Part shown: in pieces, positions 30,847 to 39,098 of the stretch
Numbering within the stretch: position 1 is the stretch's first letter
Layout: the number at the start of each line of letters is the position of its first letter
Assembly: GCF_900142805.1 (NCBI RefSeq)
Contig: NZ_FRCF01000002.1
Location: forward strand, 434,001-498,000
Reading direction: 5' to 3'
DNA from: Lacicoccus alkaliphilus DSM 16010
GTDB taxonomy: Bacteria > Bacillota > Bacilli > Staphylococcales > Salinicoccaceae
DNA: 64,000 nt
The notes under the pieces: generated by a model
Seen by the model: only the letters and a program-made list of their open reading frames with translations
Databases searched by the model: none
What the model was told of the DNA's origin: nothing
Made by a program: the position numbers and the translations under genes

Positions 30847-31092
30847 ATGCCTAATATTAAATCAGCAATCAAAAGAGTTAAATCAAGTCAGAAAGCTGAA
30901 GATTTAAACATTGCTCAAAAGAATGCCATGCGGACTGCAGTGAAACGCGCGGAAACTGCCAAAACCGAAAATGCAGAGAATACTGACGAGCTTGTATCAT
31001 ATGCTGTCAAGCAGGTGGACAAAGCTAACAAGAAAAACTTACTTCATTCTAATAAAGCATCACGTATGAAATCAAAGTTAATGACTAAGTAA
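30847..31092 (+). CDS. rpsT: 30S ribosomal protein S20
   Basis: Primary 16S-binding protein, 81 residues, very basic and helical. It starts MPNIKSAIKRVK, the S20 hallmark, with HSNKASRMKSKL near the C-terminus. ATG 30847 follows GGAGGTG; an upstream open extension to 30769 overlaps the promoter and is not S20-like. It is one of the few plus-strand genes here. Confidence 0.97.
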   Translation: MPNIKSAIKRVKSSQKAEDLNIAQKNAMRTAVKRAETAKTENAENTDELVSYAVKQVDKANKKNLLHSNKASRMKSKLMTK

Positions 31093-31119
31093 AACCTTCT
31101 TTCACAAGAAGGTTTTTTC
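31093..31119 (+). terminator. Terminator between convergent rpsT and holA
   Basis: AACCTTCTT and AAGAAGGTT form a perfect 9-bp stem with a four-base loop, followed by TTTTCTTT. The complementary side has a weaker T-run, so it may also serve holA. Confidence 0.9.
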
Positions 31120-31123
31120 TTTG

Positions 31124-32086
31124 TCAGATTTCCATTATGAAAAGCTCAAACAGTGTGTCCCGGTCCAGGTAACTGGATTTGAATTTATAATCCATGTTGC
31201 GGCACATGACCATTTTCTCCTCCAGATTACCCTGCCTGTGCTTTTTAGCTTCGCGTAAAGCGAGTTTCACTCTGTAAGGATGAACCTTCAGCTGTTTTGC
31301 CATATAATCCTGTGCGAACCCTTCTGCTGCAAGCAGCTTGACCTGGTACAGGAGCCTGAACTGGCTGATGATCAGGTGGAGCAGCTGTATCGGCTCATTT
31401 TTCTGTAAAATGAGCTGCCTCACCAGCTTCACAGCCTCTTCTTTACGGCCGTTCAGCACAAATTCGGTCAACTGGAATATATTCTGCTCCATGCTGGTGC
31501 TGACGACGTCCGCTACATCTTCTTCCGTTATCTTCTCCTCCGCGTACAGCATGACTTTCGCAAGCTCACTTTTGACATTGCTGTAATTTACCCCGGTTCT
31601 TTCAAGGAACATCCCGAGTGCCCGGTCCCCGATGTCCATCCCTTCATCCCTTAAAAGTTTTTTTATGAAATCCTTTATTTCGGTCTCCGTCATTTCCCGG
31701 ATTTCAGTGACCGCGCCTTCTTTCATCATAAGTTTTGTGAGCTTTTTCCTTTTGTCCAGTTGCTCATTAAACACTTTGAAGATCATCAGAGTATCATCGT
31801 TCTTATTCTGTATATAATCCAAAAACAGGTCTATATTATGTTCGACATCACTTTTCACCTTAGACCCGGTCAGCAAAAACGCATCATTGATGATGATTGC
31901 CTTCCTGTCCGACAGGAAAGGCAGCGTCTGTGCTTCTTCAATGATGGCCTCCACACTGGTTTCCCTGTAATTAAGGGAGACCAGGCTGAATTCATCCGTT
32001 TCACCCAGATAATCTTCAGCCAGCTGTGTGGCTTGTTCTTCTATACGTATGGTGTTCGTACCGTAAATCACATGTATGAGGTTCAT
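31124..32086 (-). CDS. holA: DNA polymerase III subunit delta
   Basis: Clamp-loader subunit that opens the sliding clamp. 320 residues, with the delta family pattern: N-terminal HVIYGTNTIRIEEQA, LPFLSDRKAIII (about residue 57), FLERTGVNYSNVKSELAKV in part (RTGVNYSNVKSEL, about 165) and C-terminal LHPYRV-like VHPYRVKLALREA. I chose ATG 32086 six bases after GGAGTG; the GTG three codons earlier overlaps that site. Normal position beside comEC. Confidence 0.93.
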   Translation of the reverse strand: MNLIHVIYGTNTIRIEEQATQLAEDYLGETDEFSLVSLNYRETSVEAIIEEAQTLPFLSDRKAIIINDAFLLTGSKVKSDVEHNIDLFLDYIQNKNDDTLMIFKVFNEQLDKRKKLTKLMMKEGAVTEIREMTETEIKDFIKKLLRDEGMDIGDRALGMFLERTGVNYSNVKSELAKVMLYAEEKITEEDVADVVSTSMEQNIFQLTEFVLNGRKEEAVKLVRQLILQKNEPIQLLHLIISQFRLLYQVKLLAAEGFAQDYMAKQLKVHPYRVKLALREAKKHRQGNLEEKMVMCRNMDYKFKSSYLDRDTLFELFIMEI

Positions 32087-32179
32087 TATCTTCACTCCGT
32101 ATTAAATCATGAATCTATTATAGCTTTTATTTGATAATTATCCTATAATAGATGATGAATAGTTTAGGGGGGTTTCTCA

Positions 32180-32320
32180 ATGAATAAATTCGAAAAGAAT
32201 GTACAATCCAAAAATAATGACGTTGTGGACTCCGGCCTGGCCTTTGTGGTCGGATTTCTGGGGCTTACGGTCATCTATGTCATCGCCCAGGTTTTTGAAG
32301 TGGTCGGCAGGCTGTGGTAG
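32180..32320 (+). CDS. yqzM: YqzM-family small membrane protein
   Basis: A 46-residue protein starting MNKFEKNVQSKNNDVVDSG, very close to Bacillus YqzM, followed by one membrane helix (about residues 20-42). AGGGGGG lies eight bases before the ATG. It occupies the holA-comEC gap exactly as in Bacillus. Its function is unknown. Its terminator lies inside the 3' end of comEC, on the opposite strand. Confidence 0.88.
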   Translation: MNKFEKNVQSKNNDVVDSGLAFVVGFLGLTVIYVIAQVFEVVGRLW

Positions 32321-32331
32321 GAAGACTTTCG

Positions 32332-34587
32332 TCAAGGGAGCTGAGTAATCAGCTCTTTTTTTGTGCACTGATTCAGGAAAGGATCCAGACGGCTGATGAT
32401 GCACATCGTCTCATCCCTGATGTTCAATTGTACCATGCCGGCTTCAGCTGTACTGAGAATATTAGTATGCGAAACCCGGTCGATCACTTCCTCATGTGGA
32501 TGCCCGTACCGATTATCGGCCCCTGCCGAAACCAGCACATGCGCGGGGCTCACTTCCTCGATAAACCCGTTACTGCTTGAAGTGGCCGAGCCGTGATGTG
32601 CGAGCTTCAAAACATCCGCTGTGAGATCCTCCCCGGATTCCAGAAGCTTCCGTTCCACAGCCTCTGTAACATCCCCGGTCATCAAAAAATCATAATCACC
32701 AAGTGACACTTTCAGTACTATTGAACTGTCATTCGAGTCGGCACCCTCCAAACCATCATCCAGGGTCAGGTTTTCCATGAGTATGTGCCCTGCTTCCAGA
32801 GTCTTTATATCTTTTGATGCCAATATATTCCCGTTGTATTTTCCCTCAATGTGACTTTGGGACCACTCTACAAATTTCGGATCCTTTGAATTGACAAGAA
32901 GGTTCCTGACGTTTTTAGCCTCAAGTATGTCCTCCACTTCCCCGACATGATCGATATCCATATGGCTCAGTACCAGTAAATCTATATCATCGATTCCCCG
33001 TTCCTTCAAATAAGGCAGCACAGTCCGTTCCGCAAGCAGGGACTCCCTCCCCCCGAACGTGAATTGTCCGCCCGTATCAATCAGCACGGTGATGTCACTC
33101 TGATGATCTTCTATCAGGAATGCATCGCCCTGCCCCACATCTATCATGGTGAAAGTGAAATCATCCCTGTCTGTGATATTGGCTGTAAATATCAGTGTGA
33201 TGAACACTGCACCCTTCAGAAATACTTTGAAAAAGTTCAACCTGCAAATGTCTGCAGCCATCATATAGCTGAGTACAGCGACCACTATATAGATCGGTGC
33301 ATTCAAATTTTTTATGGAGTAACGGTGTTTGATCATATCAGCAAGAAAATAAATCACTTCCTTCGACCAGGAAAAAACAAAGTGGTACAAGTGATCGACA
33401 GCGGGTATATAGGGCAGAAGCAGAAGGAGTTGAAAAATGATCACCATCGGAAAAATGACCAGTGAAAAAAAAGGTACAAATATCAAATTCATTATGATTC
33501 CGCTGATGCTGATTTCGTTGAACTGTATCAGTATGATCAGAAATGTGGCCACTTCAGAAATCAGTGTAATCTGAATGAGCTGAGTAAGCGGACTATTACC
33601 ATGGATGAACGTCCGGCTCAGCAAAATAAAATATGTAGTGATGTAAGAAAGCTGGAAGCCGGCATGGAACACTATATAGGGGTTGAGTGACATTTGAAGC
33701 AGGGCGCTCAAAGAAATGACGGTCAAATAGGGTTTCTTTCTGAAAAAAGAGGCGAGAATCAGCATGATGGCCATGAATACTGCCCTGAAAACACTCGGGC
33801 TGTAGATATTCATCATATAGAATATCAGCAGTGAGGCGATCAGCAGCAACTTCACGCTGCCTGAGGTCAGCCGCATCTTCCTTAAGATAAAGTAGAGGAC
33901 CGCAGTGATGAATGCGACATGTGTACCTGAGATGACGAACAGGTGATATATCCCGAGTCTTTGCAACGCCTCAAAAAACTCACTTTCAATATAGCTCTTA
34001 TTCCCCACCGTCAGGGTGAGGAGGTCGTATTTATAATCATATTCCGTATACTCCAGTACTTTTTGCATGTAAGTATTCCTGAAATGTGCAAGCCACATTT
34101 GAAAATCTTTATCTCCCCCTTCACACCTCTCCTCCTCAAGCTCTTCCAAATATATTCTTCCTAAGATATTGTTGACGGCGTATCGGGACGCTTCGTCCTG
34201 TTTTAAAAAGTTCCTCTGCCGTTTGATTTCGGCGACATCAAACGGCCCGGTGCAGCGGAGGCCTACCTCCTCCATATCAGATTCTTCCGTGAACAGCTCA
34301 AAAGTCCCACTTCCGGAAGACACGATATAATGTGTTTCATCCCGGTAATGCTTATAATCAACGATTATGAATTCATCAATTGTTGCAACGCTCCCTCCCA
34401 ATTCAGAAGGATTCAAAAATATGGGCGGAATGGCTGCAATCAGTAAAAACCATAATACATGTGAGCGGTTCTTCAGTTTTCTGAAGCACAAAATGCAAAA
34501 AACCGCCAAAAAAAATAAGCCCAGCATCGGGCTTTTCAGGACTATGCATCCGGTGATCAACGACAGGAACACGAAGAAGGCGATCAT
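32332..34587 (-). CDS. comEC: DNA uptake channel ComEC/Rec2
   Basis: Polytopic protein that carries single-stranded DNA across the membrane in natural transformation. 751 residues: N-terminal membrane segments and an extracellular DUF4131 OB-like domain, the competence domain with LFVISGTHVAF (about 218) and about eight helices, and a C-terminal metallo-beta-lactamase domain with VLSHMDIDHVGE (about 535) and HHGSATSSS (about 668). No frameshift or stop interrupts it. ATGA overlap with comEB. Confidence 0.94.
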   Translation of the reverse strand: MIAFFVFLSLITGCIVLKSPMLGLFFLAVFCILCFRKLKNRSHVLWFLLIAAIPPIFLNPSELGGSVATIDEFIIVDYKHYRDETHYIVSSGSGTFELFTEESDMEEVGLRCTGPFDVAEIKRQRNFLKQDEASRYAVNNILGRIYLEELEEERCEGGDKDFQMWLAHFRNTYMQKVLEYTEYDYKYDLLTLTVGNKSYIESEFFEALQRLGIYHLFVISGTHVAFITAVLYFILRKMRLTSGSVKLLLIASLLIFYMMNIYSPSVFRAVFMAIMLILASFFRKKPYLTVISLSALLQMSLNPYIVFHAGFQLSYITTYFILLSRTFIHGNSPLTQLIQITLISEVATFLIILIQFNEISISGIIMNLIFVPFFSLVIFPMVIIFQLLLLLPYIPAVDHLYHFVFSWSKEVIYFLADMIKHRYSIKNLNAPIYIVVAVLSYMMAADICRLNFFKVFLKGAVFITLIFTANITDRDDFTFTMIDVGQGDAFLIEDHQSDITVLIDTGGQFTFGGRESLLAERTVLPYLKERGIDDIDLLVLSHMDIDHVGEVEDILEAKNVRNLLVNSKDPKFVEWSQSHIEGKYNGNILASKDIKTLEAGHILMENLTLDDGLEGADSNDSSIVLKVSLGDYDFLMTGDVTEAVERKLLESGEDLTADVLKLAHHGSATSSSNGFIEEVSPAHVLVSAGADNRYGHPHEEVIDRVSHTNILSTAEAGMVQLNIRDETMCIISRLDPFLNQCTKKELITQLP
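32338..32362 (+). terminator. Terminator of yqzM, inside comEC
   Basis: GAGCTGA and TCAGCTC form a 7-bp perfect stem with a GTAA loop, followed by seven T. It lies within the last 30 bases of comEC on the other strand. Confidence 0.85.
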
Positions 34588-35048
34588 TTGAAGTTTTCAA
34601 AATAACCGGCGACCTTTTGGAGGTCCAGGTCAATCTGTTGATAATTGACGCCTGTCTTATCGAGCAATTCAATTGCGTACGGATGATTTTTATAGTCTTC
34701 CGCATAATAGATGTTTTTGACTCCCGCCTGTATCATCGATTTTGTACAGTGCACACAGGGGAAGTGGGTGACATAGACACTCGCCCCCTCTGTCGAGGCT
34801 CCAAATTTCGAGCATTGCAGCAGTGCATTGATTTCGGCATGTATCGTACGTATGCAATGCCCGCCTTCTATGTAGCATCCGACATCGATGCAATGGTCTT
34901 CACCGGATACGGATCCGTTGTAGCCGCCGGCTATGACCCTGTTGTCCTTGACGATTAAAGCTCCGACCTTCAGCCGTTCACAAGTCGATCTGAGCCTGAG
35001 TAAATGGCTTTGTGCCAAAAAGTATTCATGCCAATCTATTCTCATCAT
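34584..35048 (-). CDS. comEB: ComEB, dCMP deaminase-family protein
   Basis: Zinc-dependent deaminase family, 154 residues. The zinc/catalytic motifs HAEINALLQC (HAE near residue 70) and FPCVHCTKS (PCxxC near residue 95) are intact, and an extra C-rich EDHCIDVGCYIEGGHC segment (split: DVGCYIEGGHC) typical of dCMP deaminase is present. It may make dUMP for dTMP synthesis; in Bacillus ComEB is not required for DNA uptake but is always in this operon. Confidence 0.93.
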   Translation of the reverse strand: MMRIDWHEYFLAQSHLLRLRSTCERLKVGALIVKDNRVIAGGYNGSVSGEDHCIDVGCYIEGGHCIRTIHAEINALLQCSKFGASTEGASVYVTHFPCVHCTKSMIQAGVKNIYYAEDYKNHPYAIELLDKTGVNYQQIDLDLQKVAGYFENFK

Positions 35049-35059
35049 TCATCCCGCCT

Positions 35060-35698
35060 TTATTCTATTGTAATATATGGTTCCAGACTGTCAAAAGTTT
35101 TTTCTCCGATGCCTGTGATAGTCATCAAGTCTTCTTTGGCCATGAACAAGCCATTCTGTTCCCGGTATTCCAAAATGAGCTGAGCCTTCTTTTCACCGAT
35201 ACCATTCAAAGTTGTGAGCTCGGCTGCAGTGGCAGTGTTTATATTGACCAAAGCCGTTCCCGCTTCATCCTGAGGGCTTACGGGAGTGCCGGGAATGACG
35301 GCTTTTTCGATCTCCCCCTGCTCAGGTACATAGATCACCATCTCATCTTTCACTTTTTCAGACTGATTCACTGTCAGAAGATCGGCTGATGATGAAACTT
35401 CTGCGAGACTCAATACATTCGTCACTCTTGCATCCTGAGGCACTTCAAATACACCGGGGTTTTTCACAGCGCCTTTCACTTCTACGATGACGTAAATCGG
35501 AGCGGTATCTACTGCCTTTTCCGGTTCCTCATCTTCCTCTGCATACGCAGTTTCAGAAATCGGGGTTTCATTGATGCTGACTTTTTCATTCCCGTCAAAT
35601 ATCAGACTGCCAACAAAAAGGACGATTAGTAATGCTGCGGCTCCTAAACTGACCAACGGCAGATGTTCTTTATATTTTTCATAATGTTCCCTGAACAT
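35060..35698 (-). CDS. comEA: Competence DNA receptor ComEA
   Basis: Membrane-anchored dsDNA-binding protein. 212 residues: membrane helix at about 15-32, an acidic linker, a SLBB domain (about 68-125, YVIVEVKGAVKNPGVFEVP in part: VEVKGAVKNPGV) and tandem helix-hairpin-helix motifs (ALVNINTATAAELTTLNGIG split: VNINTATAAEL and LNGIGEKKA, about 148-210). AAGGAGATGGGGAA precedes the ATG. First gene of comEA-EB-EC. Confidence 0.95.
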   Translation of the reverse strand: MFREHYEKYKEHLPLVSLGAAALLIVLFVGSLIFDGNEKVSINETPISETAYAEEDEEPEKAVDTAPIYVIVEVKGAVKNPGVFEVPQDARVTNVLSLAEVSSSADLLTVNQSEKVKDEMVIYVPEQGEIEKAVIPGTPVSPQDEAGTALVNINTATAAELTTLNGIGEKKAQLILEYREQNGLFMAKEDLMTITGIGEKTFDSLEPYITIE

Positions 35699-35739
35699 TT
35701 CCCCATCTCCTTAAAAAACCCTTTTACTATATTAGGAGG

Positions 35740-35752
35740 AAAATGCAGTTTT
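35740..35752. promoter_or_regulatory. Possible ComK AT-box upstream of comEA
   Basis: AAAATGCAGTTTT fits the AAAA-N5-TTTT half-site of ComK. A second fit overlaps 35713-35725 (AAAA-GGGTT-TTTT on the minus strand), but the 14-base gap is not one of the accepted ComK spacings. Speculative. Confidence 0.3.
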
Positions 35753-35785
35753 TGATTTATTTTTTCATCAAGTAAATTAAAAAAC

Positions 35786-35824
35786 TCAAAAAAGCTTTGC
35801 AACTAACAGTTACAAAGCTTTTTT
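35786..35824 (-). terminator. Terminator of the yqeG-yqeM operon
   Basis: Minus-strand AAAAAAGCTTTGTAACT pairs with AGTTGCAAAGCTTTTTT (one mismatch) with a tiny loop. The 5' arm covers the last codons and the stop of the yqeM-like methyltransferase. Confidence 0.85.
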
Positions 35825-36559
35825 GACGACATAAAACACCCTGTCGCAAACCGACGTCACAGGATTGTTTATATCAAAATCACTGAATGCAGTGTCAAGG
35901 TACAAACCCGCTTTTTCAATCATCTTGATGACATCCTTATGTTCATATGTCCTCTGTCTGTAAACTTCATCCATCCTGTGGTAAAGATCATCATCACTTT
36001 TTACGAAGTAGGTCATTTCATGGACCGCAGACAATGGGGCTTCGCCTTTATTGGCGTGCCAGATGTAGGTGATATGCTCGGTGTCGTCCGTATAGAGCAT
36101 ATCATTGAAGTCATTTTCCATCTTATATTTGCTGTGGATATCAAATATGAAGACCCCGTCGTCATCCAGATGATTCCGCACATTCTTCATAGTGGAGACG
36201 AATGCCTCTTCATCTTCCAGATAATTTAATACATCGACTGTCGCAACCACCATGTCGAACGTCACATCAAGTTCGAAATCTTTCATGTCGGCCTGGAAAT
36301 AATGGATCGTTTCATTACCCTGCTCCGCGATTTCCAGCATCGATTCGGATATATCCATTCCATACTTTGTATGGAAATCAAGCTCTCTTGTCAGTCGTCC
36401 GGTGCCGCACCCCATATCCAGCACGGATCCGCGTCCACCCTTGAAATGATCGATGATGTCGAGCCAGAGATTGTAAGGAATATCATATGTCAGTTCATTA
36501 TAAAAATGACCGATGGCCCCGTCCTGATGGTTAAATTCTGGTGTCAACATGCTCACCAT
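35810..36559 (-). CDS. SAM-dependent methyltransferase (YqeM type)
   Basis: Class I methyltransferase of 249 residues. SAM motif VLDMGCGTGRLTRE is near residue 41 and the DMVVATVDVLNYL motif near residue 104. The substrate is unknown. It overlaps rsfS by 29 bases. Start: ATG 36559 is used; ATG 36550, next to GGTGA, is an alternative. Confidence 0.85.
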   Translation of the reverse strand: MVSMLTPEFNHQDGAIGHFYNELTYDIPYNLWLDIIDHFKGGRGSVLDMGCGTGRLTRELDFHTKYGMDISESMLEIAEQGNETIHYFQADMKDFELDVTFDMVVATVDVLNYLEDEEAFVSTMKNVRNHLDDDGVFIFDIHSKYKMENDFNDMLYTDDTEHITYIWHANKGEAPLSAVHEMTYFVKSDDDLYHRMDEVYRQRTYEHKDVIKMIEKAGLYLDTAFSDFDINNPVTSVCDRVFYVVKKAL

Positions 36560-36872
36560 TTTTGAATAACCGTTCCAGGTTGTAATATTCCCTTTCTGGT
36601 CTGTGGAAGACGTGGATGATCACGTCGTTGAGATCACATAATATCCACTTGGCTTCACGATAGCCTTCAACAAGCGCTTCTATATCCTGTTCTTTCGCCT
36701 GTTCCTTTATCTCATCTGCAATCGCCTGCACCTGCCGGTCTGAATTACCTTGGCATATGACGTAAAAATCGGTCACTGAGCTCGTATCTTTGACGTCGAA
36801 AGTCATTATATCTTCTGCACGCTTATTATCACATGCGTCAACCATCATCTCCAGTAATGCTTCACTTTTCAT
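36531..36872 (-). CDS. rsfS: Ribosome silencing factor RsfS
   Basis: Binds L14 and keeps ribosomal subunits apart under starvation. 113 residues: DVKDTSSVTDFYVICQGNSDRQV (in part: SVTDFYVICQGNSDRQ, about 28-45), EGYREAKWILCDLNDVIIHVF (in part: AKWILCDLNDVIIHVF, about 73-88). The motif set is complete. It follows yqeK by four bases. Confidence 0.95.
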   Translation of the reverse strand: MKSEALLEMMVDACDNKRAEDIMTFDVKDTSSVTDFYVICQGNSDRQVQAIADEIKEQAKEQDIEALVEGYREAKWILCDLNDVIIHVFHRPEREYYNLERLFKNGEHVDTRI

Positions 36873-36876
36873 TCTT

Positions 36877-37446
36877 TCACTCCTTGACCATATTATAATA
36901 GTTATAACATTCGATTGTCCTATTATAAATCGGCCGATTTTTTTTCAGTAGACTCTTAAGTGTCATTCTCGTGATTTCGTATATGGCGAGATCCAGGTTC
37001 TTTTCCTCGAAGACAAGGTCTCTGATCTTGTCTACGCCCGGCTGTTTTCTGTCCGGTTCGATATAATCTGCTACATAAATGATTTTCTCTATCAAAAGCA
37101 TCTGGGGCCGTCCGGAAGTATGGCTGGATATCGCGAAATAGATGCTTTCATCTTCGATGCCGTATTCAAACCTCATGATCGTCGCGGCGACCGGTCCGTG
37201 CAGAAGCTCTGAATTGAAGGCCAGCAAGGCCGGATCCAGATTATATTTCGTGACATACTGATACATGGTGCCAAGGTCATCATATTTGGAGTAATCATGC
37301 AGTATGCCCGCAAGGTAGCATTTATCTTTGTCCGCTTCAAATATCCCGGCCATCTTCACAGCCGTCTCGGCGACGCGCACAGAATGTTCATACCTTTTCT
37401 CAGGCAGTTTATCTTTGACCAATTTAAGTGCTGCTTTGTGTTTCAT
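36877..37446 (-). CDS. yqeK: HD-domain Ap4A hydrolase YqeK
   Basis: Symmetrical diadenosine tetraphosphatase of the HD superfamily, hydrolysing Ap4A to two ADP. 189 residues: HSVRVAETA (first His, about 20), ILHDYSKYD (HD pair, about 50), and SSHTSGRPQM (about 107). I chose ATG 37446, ten bases after AAGGAG, because earlier ATGs lie in or next to that site. It overlaps the nadD 3' end. Confidence 0.9.
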   Translation of the reverse strand: MKHKAALKLVKDKLPEKRYEHSVRVAETAVKMAGIFEADKDKCYLAGILHDYSKYDDLGTMYQYVTKYNLDPALLAFNSELLHGPVAATIMRFEYGIEDESIYFAISSHTSGRPQMLLIEKIIYVADYIEPDRKQPGVDKIRDLVFEEKNLDLAIYEITRMTLKSLLKKNRPIYNRTIECYNYYNMVKE

Positions 37447-37999
37447 ATAATGCATTCTCCTTAATATATTCATAAACCGATGCATCCAGAAAATGCCTGT
37501 AAGGCAAGCCCTGGCCGATGCGTGCCCGGACGAGTGTGGAGGAGATCTCCACGACCAGCTGATCCGCCCGGATGAAGGGGTTCGCTATGTCAACATCGTC
37601 ACTGTGCCTCATCATGACAATAAACTTCATCATTTCAAGCAGGTCTTCGTGTCTGTACCAACTTTCAAAGCTTTCATACTGATCCGTACCCATCAGGAAA
37701 TAGAGTTCATCCTCAGGGTACTTCTCCTTGAGGTAGACTGCCGTATCGTATGTGAAGCTCCTGCCTTCCCTTTGCAGTTCCACAGTATCCAACCCGATCC
37801 CCTCGTAACCGGCCGTCGCCTTTCTCAACATCTCCACCCGGTCATCATCATCCGAGGGCTTTAAAGTCTTATGCGGTGACTGCCTGGCGGGTATGAAGAT
37901 GACCCTGTCGAGTCCAAACTTCAATTTCACTTCCAATACGGAAATGATATGGCCGATGTGGATGGGGTCGAAAGTGCCCCCGAATATCCCTGTCTTCAT
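37424..37999 (-). CDS. nadD: Nicotinate-nucleotide adenylyltransferase
   Basis: Makes deamido-NAD in NAD synthesis. 191 residues with GGTFDPIHIGH (about 6-16), FIPARQSPHK (about 36) and the C-terminal VEISSTLVRARI (ISSTxxR, about 160). It overlaps yhbY and yqeK. Confidence 0.96.
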   Translation of the reverse strand: MKTGIFGGTFDPIHIGHIISVLEVKLKFGLDRVIFIPARQSPHKTLKPSDDDDRVEMLRKATAGYEGIGLDTVELQREGRSFTYDTAVYLKEKYPEDELYFLMGTDQYESFESWYRHEDLLEMMKFIVMMRHSDDVDIANPFIRADQLVVEISSTLVRARIGQGLPYRHFLDASVYEYIKENALYETQSST

Positions 38000-38292
38000 G
38001 ACAATTCTATTTGCTTGTTCGTGGTGGATTCACGGTAAAGGATGATCGTATTGCCGATGATGCTCACAACATTACTGCCGGTCGCTTCGCTCACCTCTTG
38101 TGCAATGTCATCTTTATCTTCAAGACAGTTCTGCAAAACCGAAATTTTGATCAGTTCCCTTTTTTCGAGTACATCATTGATCTGCTCGATGAAATTGTCG
38201 GTCACCCCATTCTTCCCTACCTGGAATATCGGGTTCAGGTCGTGAGATTCTTTCTTAAGCTGCTTGATATTTTTAGATGATAATTCCGTCAT
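37996..38292 (-). CDS. yhbY: Ribosome assembly RNA-binding protein YhbY (CRM domain)
   Basis: Single CRM-domain protein, 98 residues. NPIFQVGKNGVTDNFIEQI (in part: FQVGKNGVTDNFI) and the ATGSNVVSIIGNTIILYR pattern (in part: GSNVVSIIGNTIILYR) are typical. It binds pre-50S particles. ATGA overlaps on both sides (aroE and nadD). Confidence 0.94.
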   Translation of the reverse strand: MTELSSKNIKQLKKESHDLNPIFQVGKNGVTDNFIEQINDVLEKRELIKISVLQNCLEDKDDIAQEVSEATGSNVVSIIGNTIILYRESTTNKQIELS

Positions 38293-39098
38293 TTTATGTC
38301 ACCTCCGAATTTTTTGTCCAATTCTTTATATACAGCTTCGTAATTACCTTTGTATGCATGCTCATGCCATATTTCGAATGCATGCAGCCCCTGGTTGACC
38401 AGCATCGCAAGACCGTTCATCCTTTTTTCTTCATGGAAAGCCTCCAGGAATGGTGTCACATGAGGATTATAAATCAAATCAATGCCTATCGTATTTTCCG
38501 TGATTGCACTCTTAGGGAAATTCATCATGTCAAAAAGGTTTTCGTTCTTCAGGCCCACCGGTGTAGTGTTTATGATGACATCAAAATGGCCGATATCGTC
38601 AAAACCGGATAATTTGCTGAAGCCCTGATCACGGAAAGTGTCAAAACTCGCTTTCCGTCGAGCATAGATGGTGATCTCATCCCCGATTTCACGGTGCGCA
38701 CGGAATACCGCCTTGCTCGCACCGCCGCCGCCAAGGATGAGGACCCTGCATGGTGAGCTGCCGAAACGCTCTGTATAAGCCTGCTTATACCCAGTCACAT
38801 CTGTATTGAATCCGATCAGCCGGTCACCTTTGACCATCACTGTATTGACCGCCTCGACTTCCAGCGCCCTTGGGTCTATATCGTCCAGATGCTGCATGAT
38901 TGTTTCCTTGTGCGGAATCGTCACATTGAAGCCATCCAGTTCATATTGTTTTATGATATCCCGGATATACTGAAGATCATCCGGCATCACATGTAATGCC
39001 TGATAAGTATCTTCAAGGCCGAGTGCCCTGAAGTTGGCATCATGGATCATTGGAGACAGTGTATGCCCGATTGGAGAACCGATTACAGCGAAGTTCAT
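38289..39098 (-). CDS. aroE: Shikimate dehydrogenase
   Basis: NADP-dependent reduction of 3-dehydroshikimate in chorismate synthesis. 269 residues: VIGSPIGHTLSPMIHD (about 4-19), NVTIPHKE (about 58, catalytic Lys), LGGGGASKAV (about 123). Coupled by ATGA to yqeH. This embedding of aroE in the yqe operon is conserved. Confidence 0.96.
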   Translation of the reverse strand: MNFAVIGSPIGHTLSPMIHDANFRALGLEDTYQALHVMPDDLQYIRDIIKQYELDGFNVTIPHKETIMQHLDDIDPRALEVEAVNTVMVKGDRLIGFNTDVTGYKQAYTERFGSSPCRVLILGGGGASKAVFRAHREIGDEITIYARRKASFDTFRDQGFSKLSGFDDIGHFDVIINTTPVGLKNENLFDMMNFPKSAITENTIGIDLIYNPHVTPFLEAFHEEKRMNGLAMLVNQGLHAFEIWHEHAYKGNYEAVYKELDKKFGGDIK

